A stretch of DNA of 64,000 nucleotides from contig NZ_JRKI01000018.1 of the NCBI RefSeq assembly GCF_000935125.1, forward strand, positions 186,001 through 250,000. The letters run 5' to 3'. Position numbers and translations under genes: made by a program. This document shows positions 50,182 through 57,943 of this stretch, piece after piece. A model generated the notes under the pieces. The model saw nothing but the letters and a program-made list of their open reading frames with translations, searched no databases and was not told the origin of the DNA. Within the stretch, counting starts at the first letter, position 1, and the number at the start of each line of letters is the position of its first letter. The stretch is from Streptomyces natalensis ATCC 27448. GTDB taxonomy: Bacteria > Actinomycetota > Actinomycetes > Streptomycetales > Streptomycetaceae.

Positions 50182-51135
50182 TCAGCCGGTGGTCGGCTGC
50201 CGCACGGAGCGGACGAGGCCGGTCAGGGTCAGCAGGGCCCCCGGGACCAGGACCGCGGCGCCGACGGAGCTCACCGTGCGGGCGGACAGGGGCCGCGCGG
50301 CCAGGACGGCGAGGCCGGCTGCGGCCGTCAGGGTGAAGAAGACCAGGCCGCCGGTGGCGCGGGACGTGTGCGGGGCGACGAGCCGGGCGAGCGAGGGACC
50401 GAGGGAGGAGTAGAAGCCGCCCAGCGCCCAGGCGGCGACGACGCCGGGGGCGAGCAGTCTCATGGCTGGGCGGGAGGCGGGGGCGACGGCGATGCCGGGA
50501 CGCAGGGAGCGCCACGCGCCGGAGTGGGGGTGTGCGGTCTCGGTGGTGAGTAGCACCGCAGCCGCCTGCGCGGTGAACAGCAGGAGCAGCAGGAGGTAGA
50601 CGGTGCGGGTGGGAGCGGGGGCGTACTGCACGAGGGCGGTGGAGGCCAGGACGCCGGCCGCCATGCCGGCCACGGGGGTGATGCTGTTGGCGAGCGTCGC
50701 CCGTCCTGGGCGGCCGGGGTCCTCGAAGTCGAGCAGGGCGGCTCCGGCGGCGCTGGTGGCGACGCCAGTGGCAAGGCCTTGCAGGATCCGGGCGGCGATC
50801 AGCGCCGCGACGCCCTGGGCGGTGGCGAAGACGGCCATCGCGGCGGCCTCCGCGAGCAGCGCACCGATCAGGACGGGGCGCCGGCCGAGGTGGTCCGAGA
50901 GAGTGCCCGCCGTCAGCAGGGCGCCGAGCAGGGTGAGTGCGTAGGCGCTGAACACGACGGTGACGGTCAGCGCCGATAAGTGCCATTCGGCCTGGTAGAG
51001 GGCGTAGAGGGGGGTCGGCGCGCTGGAGGCGGCCAGCAGGGCGACCAGGACGGAGGCGTGGAGGGGGAAGGCGCTGCGGCGGCCCAGAACGGGCAGGCGG
51101 CGGGAAGGGGACGGCGGGGCCAGGACGCTGAGCAC
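50182..51135 (-). CDS. MFS transporter, C-terminally short
   Basis: A 317-residue MFS protein. Motif A is intact (GTLSDHLGRRPVLIGALL), with LIAARILQGLATGVATSAAG and a clear mid-loop at ~residue 200. Only about nine to ten helices are present; the sequence stops after GAALLTL-type helix and LVRSVRQPTTG, where homologues of ~400 residues continue for two or three more helices. The C-terminus is probably lost. Lies between TetR and MBL genes; likely the regulated efflux or uptake component. Confidence 0.8.
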   Translation of the reverse strand: MLSVLAPPSPSRRLPVLGRRSAFPLHASVLVALLAASSAPTPLYALYQAEWHLSALTVTVVFSAYALTLLGALLTAGTLSDHLGRRPVLIGALLAEAAAMAVFATAQGVAALIAARILQGLATGVATSAAGAALLDFEDPGRPGRATLANSITPVAGMAAGVLASTALVQYAPAPTRTVYLLLLLLFTAQAAAVLLTTETAHPHSGAWRSLRPGIAVAPASRPAMRLLAPGVVAAWALGGFYSSLGPSLARLVAPHTSRATGGLVFFTLTAAAGLAVLAARPLSARTVSSVGAAVLVPGALLTLTGLVRSVRQPTTG

Positions 51136-51160
51136 GGAGCACCTCTCATGCCTAAAGGCA

Positions 51161-51173
51161 AACGCTTTGCGTT
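51161..51173. promoter_or_regulatory. inverted repeat upstream of the MFS gene
   Basis: AACGC-TTT-GCGTT, perfect 5-bp arms, ~26 bp before the MFS start, with a related half-site AAACGCAAA near 51199. Lies between TetR and MFS genes; TetR operator candidate. Confidence 0.45.
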
Positions 51174-51218
51174 AGATAGATTAGGCTCCACGCATCCCAA
51201 AACGCAAACCCTTAGCTT

Positions 51219-51797
51219 TTAACTGCCGGAGGGAGCGGCGCCCCGGCCGAGCGCCGACGCCACAAGCCAGTCGGTGTAGGCCTCCGACAGATCCGAGGGG
51301 CGGAACAGAATGCGGTACATGAGGGGGGCGACGAGGACGTCCAGCAGGGTCTCCACATCGGGCACGCCCTCCCCACGCCCGGCCGCGCGCACCCCGATGG
51401 CCTTCAACTGCTCGGCGGCGTAATCGGAGCAGCGAACCGCGTTGCCCTGCTCGGGGTCGCCCAGCAGGGCGTCGCGGATGTACGTACGACCCGCCATCGA
51501 GGCCATCTCCTCCGAGAACTGCACCGCCCACGCCTCCAGGTCCGCCCGCAGGCTGCCGTGGTCGGCCGGCGGACCGTCGGGACGCAGCCGCTCGACGGCG
51601 ACATCGGACAGCAGCTCCCGCAGGTCCCCCCAGCGCCGGTAGACGGTGGACGGCGTCACCCCCGCGCGGGCGGCGATCAGCGGCACGGTCAGCGCGTCCC
51701 GCCCCACCTCCGCCTCCAGATCACGGACGGCCTGATGCACGGACTGCTGGACGCGGGCGCTGCGCCCGCCGGGGCGTGTGGTCGCTCGGGCACTCAT
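51219..51797 (-). CDS. TetR-family regulator
   Basis: A 192-residue protein. HTH region: LTVPLIAARAGVTPSTVYRRWGDLRELL, preceded by the helix ARVQQSVHQAVRDLEAEV. The C-terminal part (TYIRDALLGDPEQGNAVRCSDYAAEQL, VAPLMYRILFR) is of the TetR_C_16 type. Same strand as, and upstream of, the MFS-MBL-amidase genes, which it probably controls. Confidence 0.88.
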   Translation of the reverse strand: MSARATTRPGGRSARVQQSVHQAVRDLEAEVGRDALTVPLIAARAGVTPSTVYRRWGDLRELLSDVAVERLRPDGPPADHGSLRADLEAWAVQFSEEMASMAGRTYIRDALLGDPEQGNAVRCSDYAAEQLKAIGVRAAGRGEGVPDVETLLDVLVAPLMYRILFRPSDLSEAYTDWLVASALGRGAAPSGS

Positions 51798-51806
51798 GCG
51801 TCCAGC

Positions 51807-52045
51807 TTAATGCGAAAAAGTTGCGTCCGGCCGATTGAACCTCCGACCGCCCATCTTCAGGCCCGTGACCTCGAGCGTGGCCTTGAGCTCGGCAACCGGT
51901 CCGTCGACATCCTCGCCCGCGTGCAGTTTCGGGATGGAGGGCGGCTCGTCCTCCTGCACGGCGTCCGGGTCACGCAGCGGGCGCAGCCCCTGACCTGGGC
52001 CGCTCGCTTGATGTTGAACAGGTAGCGGCCCAGGAAGTTGATGTG
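51807..52045 (-). pseudogene. Tn3-family transposase C-terminal fragment, frameshifted
   Basis: Minus strand from ~52045: HINFLGRYLFNIKRAAQVRG, then after a 1-nt shift LRPLRDPDAVQEDE and a tail to 51807. H-x-N-x-LGRY-F...LRPLRDP is the very end of Tn3 transposases. It lies to the right of the N-terminal fragment although both are on the minus strand, so the two pieces are not in natural order and come from rearrangement or two elements. Confidence 0.55.
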
Positions 52046-52726
52046 CGGGACGGCACCCCACCTTGGCTGGACCCCTACCGGACCCCCAGCGTCACATCAT
52101 GTGACACCAAACTGCACTCCCTGCACGGCTCCTACTCGACCCCTGAAACTCCAGAGCTCTCGAAGCTCGCCTTCATAGTCGAGCGCACTCACGCCGACTT
52201 CATGACGGCGCTGGAAGCGACCCTGTCCGGATACTTCTCGGTCGCGTCCGATGCCATGCGCGATGTCCTGGAGATCCAGTACCTCCTGATGGACTTCGCG
52301 ATCAACCCCGGCCACGCTGACGACTGGCTGACGATGCTCATCGAGAAGGCGGCTCCCGGCAGCCGCGCCGAAGATGAGATCAAGAAGGACATGACGTCGT
52401 TCGACGAGGCCAGAAGGCAGGCCGAGACGCTTAAGCAGGTCTGGCTCGCCATCCCGGAGGCAAGGGTCAAGCTCCGAGAGGGCGACCCCGCCACCGCCGG
52501 CAGCATCATCATTGGGGCGATGGTGGGGAGCGGAATCCTCGACCGCGAACTGATCGTCTCAGCTGGCGATCACGATGCAGTGGTCGAAGCTCTCATCGAG
52601 ACGATGCACCAGCTCGCCGAGAGCGGTGAGCCCGTTTCCCGGGCTGCCGCCAGGGTATTCCTGAGTATCGCCAAGAGCGACGACACCACCTCCTCCTCCG
52701 GGCAAGGCGAGCAGCCTCGTCAGTAG
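52043..52726 (+). CDS. hypothetical protein, start uncertain
   Basis: A 227-codon frame. From ~residue 40 it looks like a real soluble helical protein: LAFIVERTHADFMTALEATLSGYFSV, AMRDVLEIQYLLMDFAINPGHADDWLT and a helical C-terminus ending SAIAKS-like polar tail. The first 40 codons overlap the transposase remnant and are likely not native, so the 5' end may be missing. Family unknown. It is the last gene before the right edge of the insertion in ku. Confidence 0.5.
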   Translation: MRDGTPPWLDPYRTPSVTSCDTKLHSLHGSYSTPETPELSKLAFIVERTHADFMTALEATLSGYFSVASDAMRDVLEIQYLLMDFAINPGHADDWLTMLIEKAAPGSRAEDEIKKDMTSFDEARRQAETLKQVWLAIPEARVKLREGDPATAGSIIIGAMVGSGILDRELIVSAGDHDAVVEALIETMHQLAESGEPVSRAAARVFLSIAKSDDTTSSSGQGEQPRQ

Positions 52727-52862
52727 TTCCAACCCCTACGGGTGAACTACGCGAAGCGACCTTCACTCTCAGCCCGCCCGCACGACTCTGACCAGCTGCG
52801 AGCGCGGGGCCGTGCTCGCAGCAGGGACTGAAGCACTCATGAGAGTGCGAAACGGTGGAGAA

Positions 52863-53147
52863 GAAGTGCGAGACCCCCGAAAAGAGCTGCCAGAACTTCC
52901 GGAGGCGAATGCCGCCCCCGAAGGCAAGGCCCTCGATATGGCCGTCCAACTGGTGGAGGCCCTGAGCGCCGACTGGGATCCATCAGAGCACCACGATCAG
53001 TACCAGGAGCGAGTGCGTGAACTCCTGGCGGGCGGGACGGCGCCCAAGGCCGCACCGGCTCCGGCCGCCATCGATGCCCAAGACCTCATGTCCGTCCTTG
53101 AGGCAAGCGTCGAGAAAGCCAGGGAGACTCGAACGGAGCGCCCCTGA
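52863..53147 (+). pseudogene. ku: Ku C-terminal portion, separated from its N-terminus
   Basis: The frame (open from 52812) becomes Ku-like at GAAGTG (52863): [55 protein letters not shown], then a spacer and [19 protein letters not shown]. This is the C-terminal domain of actinobacterial Ku (ALxMA.QL...LS.DWDP..Y.D.Y..RV). Fusing codon 52868 to the N-terminal piece at 45885 restores [16 protein letters not shown] without loss, so one ku gene was split. Confidence 0.8.
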
Positions 53148-53181
53148 GGCGAGGGGATTCTGCTGGGCCGAATGGGGGAGC

Positions 53182-53535
53182 ATGGGCCTCGGCTGGCGCG
53201 ATAGTGTGGAGCGCCTGATGACCGCTGATTTTGATCTGGCAGGAGCGCCCAGCGCGGCCGAGGACCCCATCGCACAGAGCGAGATCGCCGCTCTCACCCG
53301 TCGCTTCGAGCAGGGGCATGAGACGACGGAACGCGAGTTCGGGATCGTCAAATCAGATCTCACCGCGGTGAGGCTCCAGGTAGGCAACCTCGATCAGAAG
53401 GTGAGCAATCTGGACGAGAAGGTGGACCAGCTCGCTGAAGACGTGCGTGGCCTGAACGAGGAGATCGACCGCAACCAGGCCCAGATCGTCCAGCTGCTGA
53501 GCGCCTTGGTCGGCAAGGACCCGAACGCGAGCTGA
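53182..53535 (+). CDS. small coiled-coil protein
   Basis: A 117-residue protein (ATG with GGGGGAG upstream). The C-terminal two-thirds is a heptad coiled coil: RRFEQGHETTEREFGIVKSDL, VGNLDQKVSNLDEKVDQLAED and NEEIDRNQAQIVQLLSALVG. Ends LSALVGKDPNAS, nearly the same as the end of the next gene. Family unknown. Confidence 0.6.
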   Translation: MGLGWRDSVERLMTADFDLAGAPSAAEDPIAQSEIAALTRRFEQGHETTEREFGIVKSDLTAVRLQVGNLDQKVSNLDEKVDQLAEDVRGLNEEIDRNQAQIVQLLSALVGKDPNAS

Positions 53536-53540
53536 TCAAC

Positions 53541-53735
53541 GTGTCGCCGACGGCTATCGACCATCACTTCGCCGCCGTTTTCGAGGGCCAAGCGGCGCTC
53601 CGTCGCGAGGTCCGGGACGGTTTCGCCAAGGTCAATGCCCGTTTTGATGCCCTTGAAGAGACGATGGGCCGCAATCAGGCGCAGATCGTCGAGCTGCTCA
53701 GTGCCCTGGTGGGTAAGAGCCCCGACCAGAACTGA
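53541..53735 (+). CDS. small coiled-coil protein, paralogue of preceding gene's end
   Basis: A 64-residue protein with GTG start 5 bp after the previous stop. Helical: FEGQAALRREVRDGFAKVNARFDAL, then RNQAQIVELLSALVGKSPDQN, which matches the C-terminus of the previous protein. Probably arose by tandem duplication and is co-transcribed. Confidence 0.55.
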   Translation: MSPTAIDHHFAAVFEGQAALRREVRDGFAKVNARFDALEETMGRNQAQIVELLSALVGKSPDQN

Positions 53736-53810
53736 CGCCCCACTCGCCTCGCCACTAGGCGGGCCGCACCGTTGCTACGCAGCGCCTGAGCTCGGTGAGT
53801 GACCTGATGG

Positions 53811-54017
53811 GTGGAGGGTGTCAAGATCGTGGATATGGCGAACGAGATGGCGATGCACGTCGAGCGGCTGCGGGACCTGGAGGCGGACATCGATGCCCTC
53901 GCCGACGCCGTCGGCGCGCCGAGGGAGCGGTCGATCACCCAGCGTCTGGACACGATCGAACGTGTCCTGTTTGCCCTCGCCCGCGCGCAGGGCATCGACC
54001 CCGACAGCGTCTCCTGA
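53811..54017 (+). CDS. small helical protein
   Basis: A 68-residue frame (GTG 53811, or ATG 53835): MANEMAMHVERLRDLEADIDALADAVG, then RSITQRLDTIERVLFALARAQG. Amphipathic helices like the two genes before it, possibly part of the same coiled-coil set. Family unknown. Confidence 0.5.
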   Translation: MEGVKIVDMANEMAMHVERLRDLEADIDALADAVGAPRERSITQRLDTIERVLFALARAQGIDPDSVS

Positions 54018-54344
54018 CCCAGCTGGCTGGCCGGGACCCCAACGCCGGCCGGACTGTCACGATTGAATGGCTGTGGCCCCGAACACGTCAGGTGGACAGT
54101 GTTGGCGAATCCGGGGGGCTCACTCAGCAGTGGTGGCTCCGGCATCCACGAGCGGGGTCGGCCACCGTTTGGAACACCCGTACAACTACTGCCCGAAGGG
54201 GTGAAACAGCTACGCGGCCTCTACCGCAACGGTGAGGTGCTGCTGTGCACTTGCTTTGGCTCCACCGGAGGCCACTGACCTGGCCTTGAGTCTCGTGGGG
54301 GACCCTGGTGGCTGACCACTCCGCCATACACATGAGGGGGAGAC
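54018..54344. other. no recognisable gene
   Basis: Open frames here show no family features. GGGGGAGAC just before 54345 is the ribosome-binding site of the next gene. Confidence 0.5.
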
Positions 54345-54893
54345 ATGCGGCGAGTAACCAGACGACTCGGGCTACGCTCGGCGGTAACGGCATCCCTGAG
54401 TGCTGTCGCTTTGCTGCTCGGCCAAGGACTGGCGTTCGGCGACACTGCGGGATGGTCGTTTCGAACCAGCAACGTACCTGTCGTGCCAGGCGCCCCGTTC
54501 GCTTACACACCCCAGTGGCTCTGCCAGCAAGGCACGTGCACCTACGACGCAAACGGCGTCTTCCGTGTCGGGAGCCTTAACGGCACTTCGTTCAACCACA
54601 TCACGCAGCCGCGGCTGGTCAAGAGGAACTCCGGCACCCAGGTGGGCACTTGCACCTTCACCGACCAAACCCAAGTCCTCTGCTCTCCGACCGGCAGCGG
54701 TACGGTCAGCTCCGGTGACGCGCTGACCCTGGACGTACCCATCGTCGGCGTCGCACCCAGAACGACCTGCACGCCGGCTGCATACGCCGACTGGTACTCG
54801 ACAGCCGGAGCACCACCGGACCCAGGCCAGGAAGAGCCAGGGCAGGTTCAGTACGTCGTCACGCTCGGTCTTTGCGACCCCCTTTTTCCGTAG
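54345..54893 (+). CDS. secreted protein of unknown function
   Basis: A 182-residue protein with GGGGGAG upstream. Signal peptide: RRVTRRLGLRSAVTASLSAV, ALLLGQGLAFGD, cleavage near residue 32. The mature part is beta-rich with six Cys (WLCQQGTCTYDANG, GTCTFTDQTQVLC, RTTCTPAAYADW, LGLCDPLF), which suggests three disulphides. Family not recognised. Exported and stabilised, possibly an effector or inhibitor. Confidence 0.65.
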   Translation: MRRVTRRLGLRSAVTASLSAVALLLGQGLAFGDTAGWSFRTSNVPVVPGAPFAYTPQWLCQQGTCTYDANGVFRVGSLNGTSFNHITQPRLVKRNSGTQVGTCTFTDQTQVLCSPTGSGTVSSGDALTLDVPIVGVAPRTTCTPAAYADWYSTAGAPPDPGQEEPGQVQYVVTLGLCDPLFP

Positions 54894-55318
54894 CCTGTTG
54901 AGGGCATGGAAGCCGATGTCGCGGCGGCCACCTGCCCAGCCTGCACCTCGTTGACGCCAGGTATGCAACGGCCCGCGAGGCCGTTGCGGCCCGTGAAGCC
55001 CACGGCGTCGACCTTCTCGGGAGCGGCACTCCGGCCCGGTTAGCCCAGAGACGGATTCGCCGCGTCCACGTCAGGTGTTCGGGGCCACAGCCGAATGCGT
55101 GCAGGTCAGAGGGTTGGGCGCGGCACGGTCGCCGTATCTCCTCTGCCGCTACTGGATGCCACGCAGGTGGTCCTGGCGGGCGGTGACCAAGGCGCGTCAC
55201 CGCTGCCGGACGGTGTGTGCATCGTCCAACCACTGTGTGGCGCTCTCGGCGGGCTCGGGCAGGTTGCCCATGGCGGTGGCGATGTCGACGTAGTGGACAG
55301 CATCGACAGGCGAGTGGC
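54894..55318. other. intergenic stretch with one hairpin
   Basis: No recognisable gene. A hairpin at 54966-54986 (CAACGGCC with GGCCGTTG) may end the secreted-protein transcript. The toxin-antitoxin operator starts at 55319. Confidence 0.5.
54966..54986. terminator. short hairpin
   Basis: CAACGGCC pairs exactly with GGCCGTTG around CGCGA, 73 bp after the secreted-protein stop. Confidence 0.45.
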
Positions 55319-55342
55319 GGGTACGGGTACGTACCCGTACCC
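55319..55342. promoter_or_regulatory. 24-bp perfect palindrome, antitoxin operator
   Basis: GGGTACGGGTAC followed directly by GTACCCGTACCC; also readable as repeated GTAC-core half-sites. It sits 22 bp before the antitoxin ATG. Autoregulatory RHH antitoxins bind such short repeated palindromes. Confidence 0.8.
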
Positions 55343-55364
55343 TATGGGGATGGGAAGGAGCACG

Positions 55365-55625
55365 ATGATGTCCGATGCCAATATCCGCCTCCCCGAGGAA
55401 GCCAAGGAACGGCTCGCCGCCATCGCTGCTGCCGAGGGCCTGTCGCTGCGCGCCTACCTGGCCCGCCTGGCTGAGACTCTGCTTACACCGGCTGAGCGCG
55501 CTGAGCGCGCGGAGAAGGCGCGGATGGTGCTGGAGAAGTGGAACGGGTACGCCCCGACCTCGGCCGAGCAGCAGGACCTGGACACTGAGCTGGACCGGCG
55601 CCTGGCCGAGGTGACCGGCCGGTGA
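55365..55625 (+). CDS. ribbon-helix-helix antitoxin
   Basis: An 86-residue protein (ATG with GAAGGAG 6 nt upstream). N-terminal RHH: NIRLPEEAKERLAAIAAAEGLSLRAYLARLAETLL, then a flexible acidic tail (EKWNGYAPTSAEQQDLDTELDRRLAEV) that would wrap the toxin. Start of a two-gene toxin-antitoxin operon with a perfect operator. Confidence 0.85.
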   Translation: MMSDANIRLPEEAKERLAAIAAAEGLSLRAYLARLAETLLTPAERAERAEKARMVLEKWNGYAPTSAEQQDLDTELDRRLAEVTGR

Positions 55626-55999
55626 GTGAAATGCACATCGTGCTGGACGAGACGGCGATGACCGCAGCCGGCCAGGGAAATGTGCTCGCCTCCCGTCTCA
55701 TCCACCGCGCCCATTCCGAAGCCGACTGGTTCCTCTACGCGCCCTCGTGCGCACTGGTGGAAGCAGACCGGGCCCGGCCGGGTACGGCCGAGCACCTGGC
55801 GGCACTGCAGGGCATCACCGTCTTGGACCTGGACCTGCCCGCCGCGCTGGCGGTCGCCCAGCACGAGACGTGGGCCGCAGCTCACAGCCAGTTTGCTGCG
55901 CAGCCGACTCCCGAGCGGCCCGATGGGGCGATCGTCGCGACCACCGCTCCCAAGCGGTGGGAGGGCGAGCCAGTCCGTGTACTGGACCTCACCCCCTGA
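55622..55999 (+). CDS. PIN-domain-like (VapC-type) toxin
   Basis: A 125-residue protein; GTG overlaps the antitoxin stop (GTGA). HIVLDETAMTAAGQGNVLASRLI has the first acidic residue, YAPSCALVEADRARPG a second (E/D), and RPDGAIVATTAPKRW the C-terminal Asp of a PIN-like site. The usual second-helix and D-x-D pattern is degenerate, so it may be a divergent PIN toxin. Position and coupling strongly support a toxin role; it would cleave RNA. Confidence 0.75.
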   Translation: MSEMHIVLDETAMTAAGQGNVLASRLIHRAHSEADWFLYAPSCALVEADRARPGTAEHLAALQGITVLDLDLPAALAVAQHETWAAAHSQFAAQPTPERPDGAIVATTAPKRWEGEPVRVLDLTP

Positions 56000-56017
56000 T
56001 CAGACTGCATGCGATCT

Positions 56018-56049
56018 GCTGTGGCCCCGTCATCCGACGGGGCCACAGC
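56018..56049. terminator. 14-bp hairpin after the toxin gene
   Basis: GCTGTGGCCCCGTC pairs exactly with GACGGGGCCACAGC around ATCC, 18 bp after the toxin stop. Confidence 0.85.
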
Positions 56050-56191
56050 GCGTCCTGGGTAGCGCGGCGCGTGGTGACCGCGGTACGGGGAAGTCGTCTT
56101 GCGGATCATGCCGTCAGAAATGTTGATGAGAACCGGCAGCACCCGGAGAGCTCGACTCGGGCGTGTCAGCACGGACGGACATAATTCGCCT

Positions 56192-56647
56192 GTGGACCTG
56201 AGACCGGAGTTGCTGCCCCCGCCCGTGAACCGGCAGCGGCTGGACGAGTTGTGCGCCGAGGTGGAGCGGATCGCTGACCTGCTGGAAGCCGCCCCCGAGG
56301 TGGCGGGCGAGGCGATCGCGGCGTTCAACGCGATGACCGGTCACGACTACCTGGCGCTCGACTTCGCTGAATACCACGGAAGCAGGAGCCTGGAGGAGTT
56401 CGCGAGGGAGGCGGCCAGGCCAGCTCGCCCAGTGGTTGCGGACATCACCCGGGACGAGCTCGTGGAGATCGTTCGCAGACTCCTGATAGCCGCTCCGGAG
56501 AGCGGCTACTATCTGCGGCTCCTAGAAGCGAACGTGTCGCATCCTCGGGTGAGTAACCTGGTCCTCCACCCCTCGGACCACCTTCAGGGCGCGTCTGCGG
56601 AGCAGATTGTCGACGAGGCCCTCACGTACCGACCGGTCGCGCTCTGA
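56192..56647 (+). CDS. hypothetical protein
   Basis: A 151-residue soluble protein. GTG 56192 is chosen because the family-like sequence begins there (VDLRPELLPPPVNRQRLDELC); the frame extends 31 codons upstream without conservation-like features. Helical: AEVERIADLLEAAPEVAGEAIAAFN, AMTGHDYLALDFAEY, ELVEIVRRLLIAAPESGYYLRLLEANVSHP. Resembles uncharacterised Streptomyces proteins; function unknown. Confidence 0.6.
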   Translation: MDLRPELLPPPVNRQRLDELCAEVERIADLLEAAPEVAGEAIAAFNAMTGHDYLALDFAEYHGSRSLEEFAREAARPARPVVADITRDELVEIVRRLLIAAPESGYYLRLLEANVSHPRVSNLVLHPSDHLQGASAEQIVDEALTYRPVAL

Positions 56648-57029
56648 GCTACGGGGGAGGTCAGCGGGCCACGGCCCGCCTTGGACCTGGTCTCCCAGGC
56701 CGAGCAGGGCAGCATCGAGCAGGAGTAGCTGGGACCGGGCCATCGACAGAGTGAAGTCGACCCGCACCCTCAAGGCCGTCCGCTCCCTGTGCTCCGGCCT
56801 CCGCCCCTGGCGGGCGCGTGGGGTGCGGGTCGCGGCCGATCTCGACGAGCGCGCCCGCGTTTTCGTCGACCGCCACCGCTGACCGGTCGGCGTGTAGGCG
56901 ACACTGGAGCCGCCCGGCGGCCGTCCATGCGTCCGGCCGATGCTGCTGCCGCCGGGCACCGATCGCGGTCTGATGCGATGTCAGTGGCTCGCGCCACACT
57001 GGGCTCCTCGCCAATGAAGCAGGGGGCCG
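56648..57029. other. intergenic stretch
   Basis: No clear gene. A frame from ~56740 to 56882 (DRVKSTRTLKAVRSLCSGLRPW) could be a short remnant of a regulatory or mobile-element protein; I do not recognise it. Confidence 0.35.
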
Positions 57030-57628
57030 ATGGCGTTCCGGGCCGTGCACGCGCAGTGGGGGACCGTCTTCGCACACTTACCCGATCTCGGCTGCGGCCG
57101 TGCGTGGGACCAGGTGCGGAAGGTGAGGCCGCCCGCGCCGCTGACCTGCGACGAGTGCCGACACCCGATGCACGCGAAGCGCTCCCCGGGCGGCCTGCAG
57201 TTCTTCGCTCATGCCCCGGGGGCCCGGAATGCGCGCTCGCCGGGGAGACCTTGGCGCACCACCTGCTGAAGCTGGAGCTGACAGCCGCGGTCCGGGACGC
57301 CGGCGCGCACGCGGAGCTGGAGGTCCGTGGCCCGGAGGGCGTATGGCGGGCCGATGTGCTGGCGAGCGATGCGGCCGGAGCCTGGAAGATGGCCCTTGAG
57401 GCACCGCTCTTACCCATAACGCTGGACGACATCGCCGCCCGCACGGAGGTCCTGCACGGTGACCCGGCCGCCGTGCCGTCCCCGCGGCCGCCGATGGGAC
57501 AAGACGCCCTCCCGCTCCCCGACACGACCGACAGCACTCCCGATCCCCGGCAGCAGTGCCGCCAGATCGATACTGGTGAGCTCGCCTATTCATGTGTCGC
57601 GTATTCCCCTGAGACGCTGGGCGCGTGA
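57030..57628 (+). pseudogene. CoiA-like competence-family protein, frameshifted and truncated
   Basis: ATG at 57030 opens AFRAVHAQWGTVFAHLPDLGCG, CDECRHPMHAKRSPGGLQFFAHAPGA (zinc-binding-like C-x-x-C...H). A frameshift near 57225 is needed to continue with ECALAGETLAHHLLKLELTAAV, AHAELEVRGPEGVWRADVLASD and MALEAPLLPITLDDIAARTE, the nuclease-like domain with its ADVL Asp. After ~57460 the sequence loses similarity; full-length relatives are longer. Inactive remnant. Confidence 0.75.
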
Positions 57629-57897
57629 CTACTCTGCGCTACGGTCTGGTGTGGGCGTGTTGCGTCAGACTCTCGATTCCCTGACGCCGCTTCAGTTAAT
57701 CGATCAGCTTGGTGAAACCACTTCATTCCGTGCAGGAGGGAACACCACGCGTGATGAAAGAAGAGCAGAGCACGCCCGGCCAGAGGCTCACTCCACCCTC
57801 GCACCATCGCCGCCGCGGACTCGACGACGCGCCCCTGCTCCCAGGCGGTGAGCACACACTCGTGGCCTTCAGTCTCCTCCAAAGCCCTAACTACGCG
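57629..57897. other. no recognisable gene
   Basis: Open frames without signatures between the CoiA remnant and the terminator of the terpene-synthase-like gene. Confidence 0.4.
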
Positions 57898-57936
57898 GCA
57901 ACAAGGACCACCTGTGAAACGGATGGTCCTTGTTGC
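57898..57936. terminator. 13-bp hairpin ending the terpene-synthase-like operon
   Basis: GCAACAAGGACCA pairs exactly with TGGTCCTTGTTGC across a 13-nt loop, 8 bp beyond the stop of the leftward gene. Confidence 0.85.
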
Positions 57937-57943
57937 GCAGGGT

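Larger units (their letters stand above)
45880..52868. mobile_element. ~7-kb insertion within ku, with 6-bp target duplication
   Basis: The hexamer GAAGTG (codons Glu-Val) stands at 45880-45885 before the break and again at 52863-52868 after it, both in the ku frame. The inserted segment starts TTCTCC on the left and, reverse-complemented, TTCTCC on the right, and CACTCTCAT occurs 10-20 nt inside both ends; spacing differs by 4 nt. Cargo: integrase fragments, Tn3 transposase fragments and a TetR/MFS/MBL/amidase operon. No intact transposase is seen, so mobility is lost or was supplied in trans. Could also be a composite of several insertions. Confidence 0.65.
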
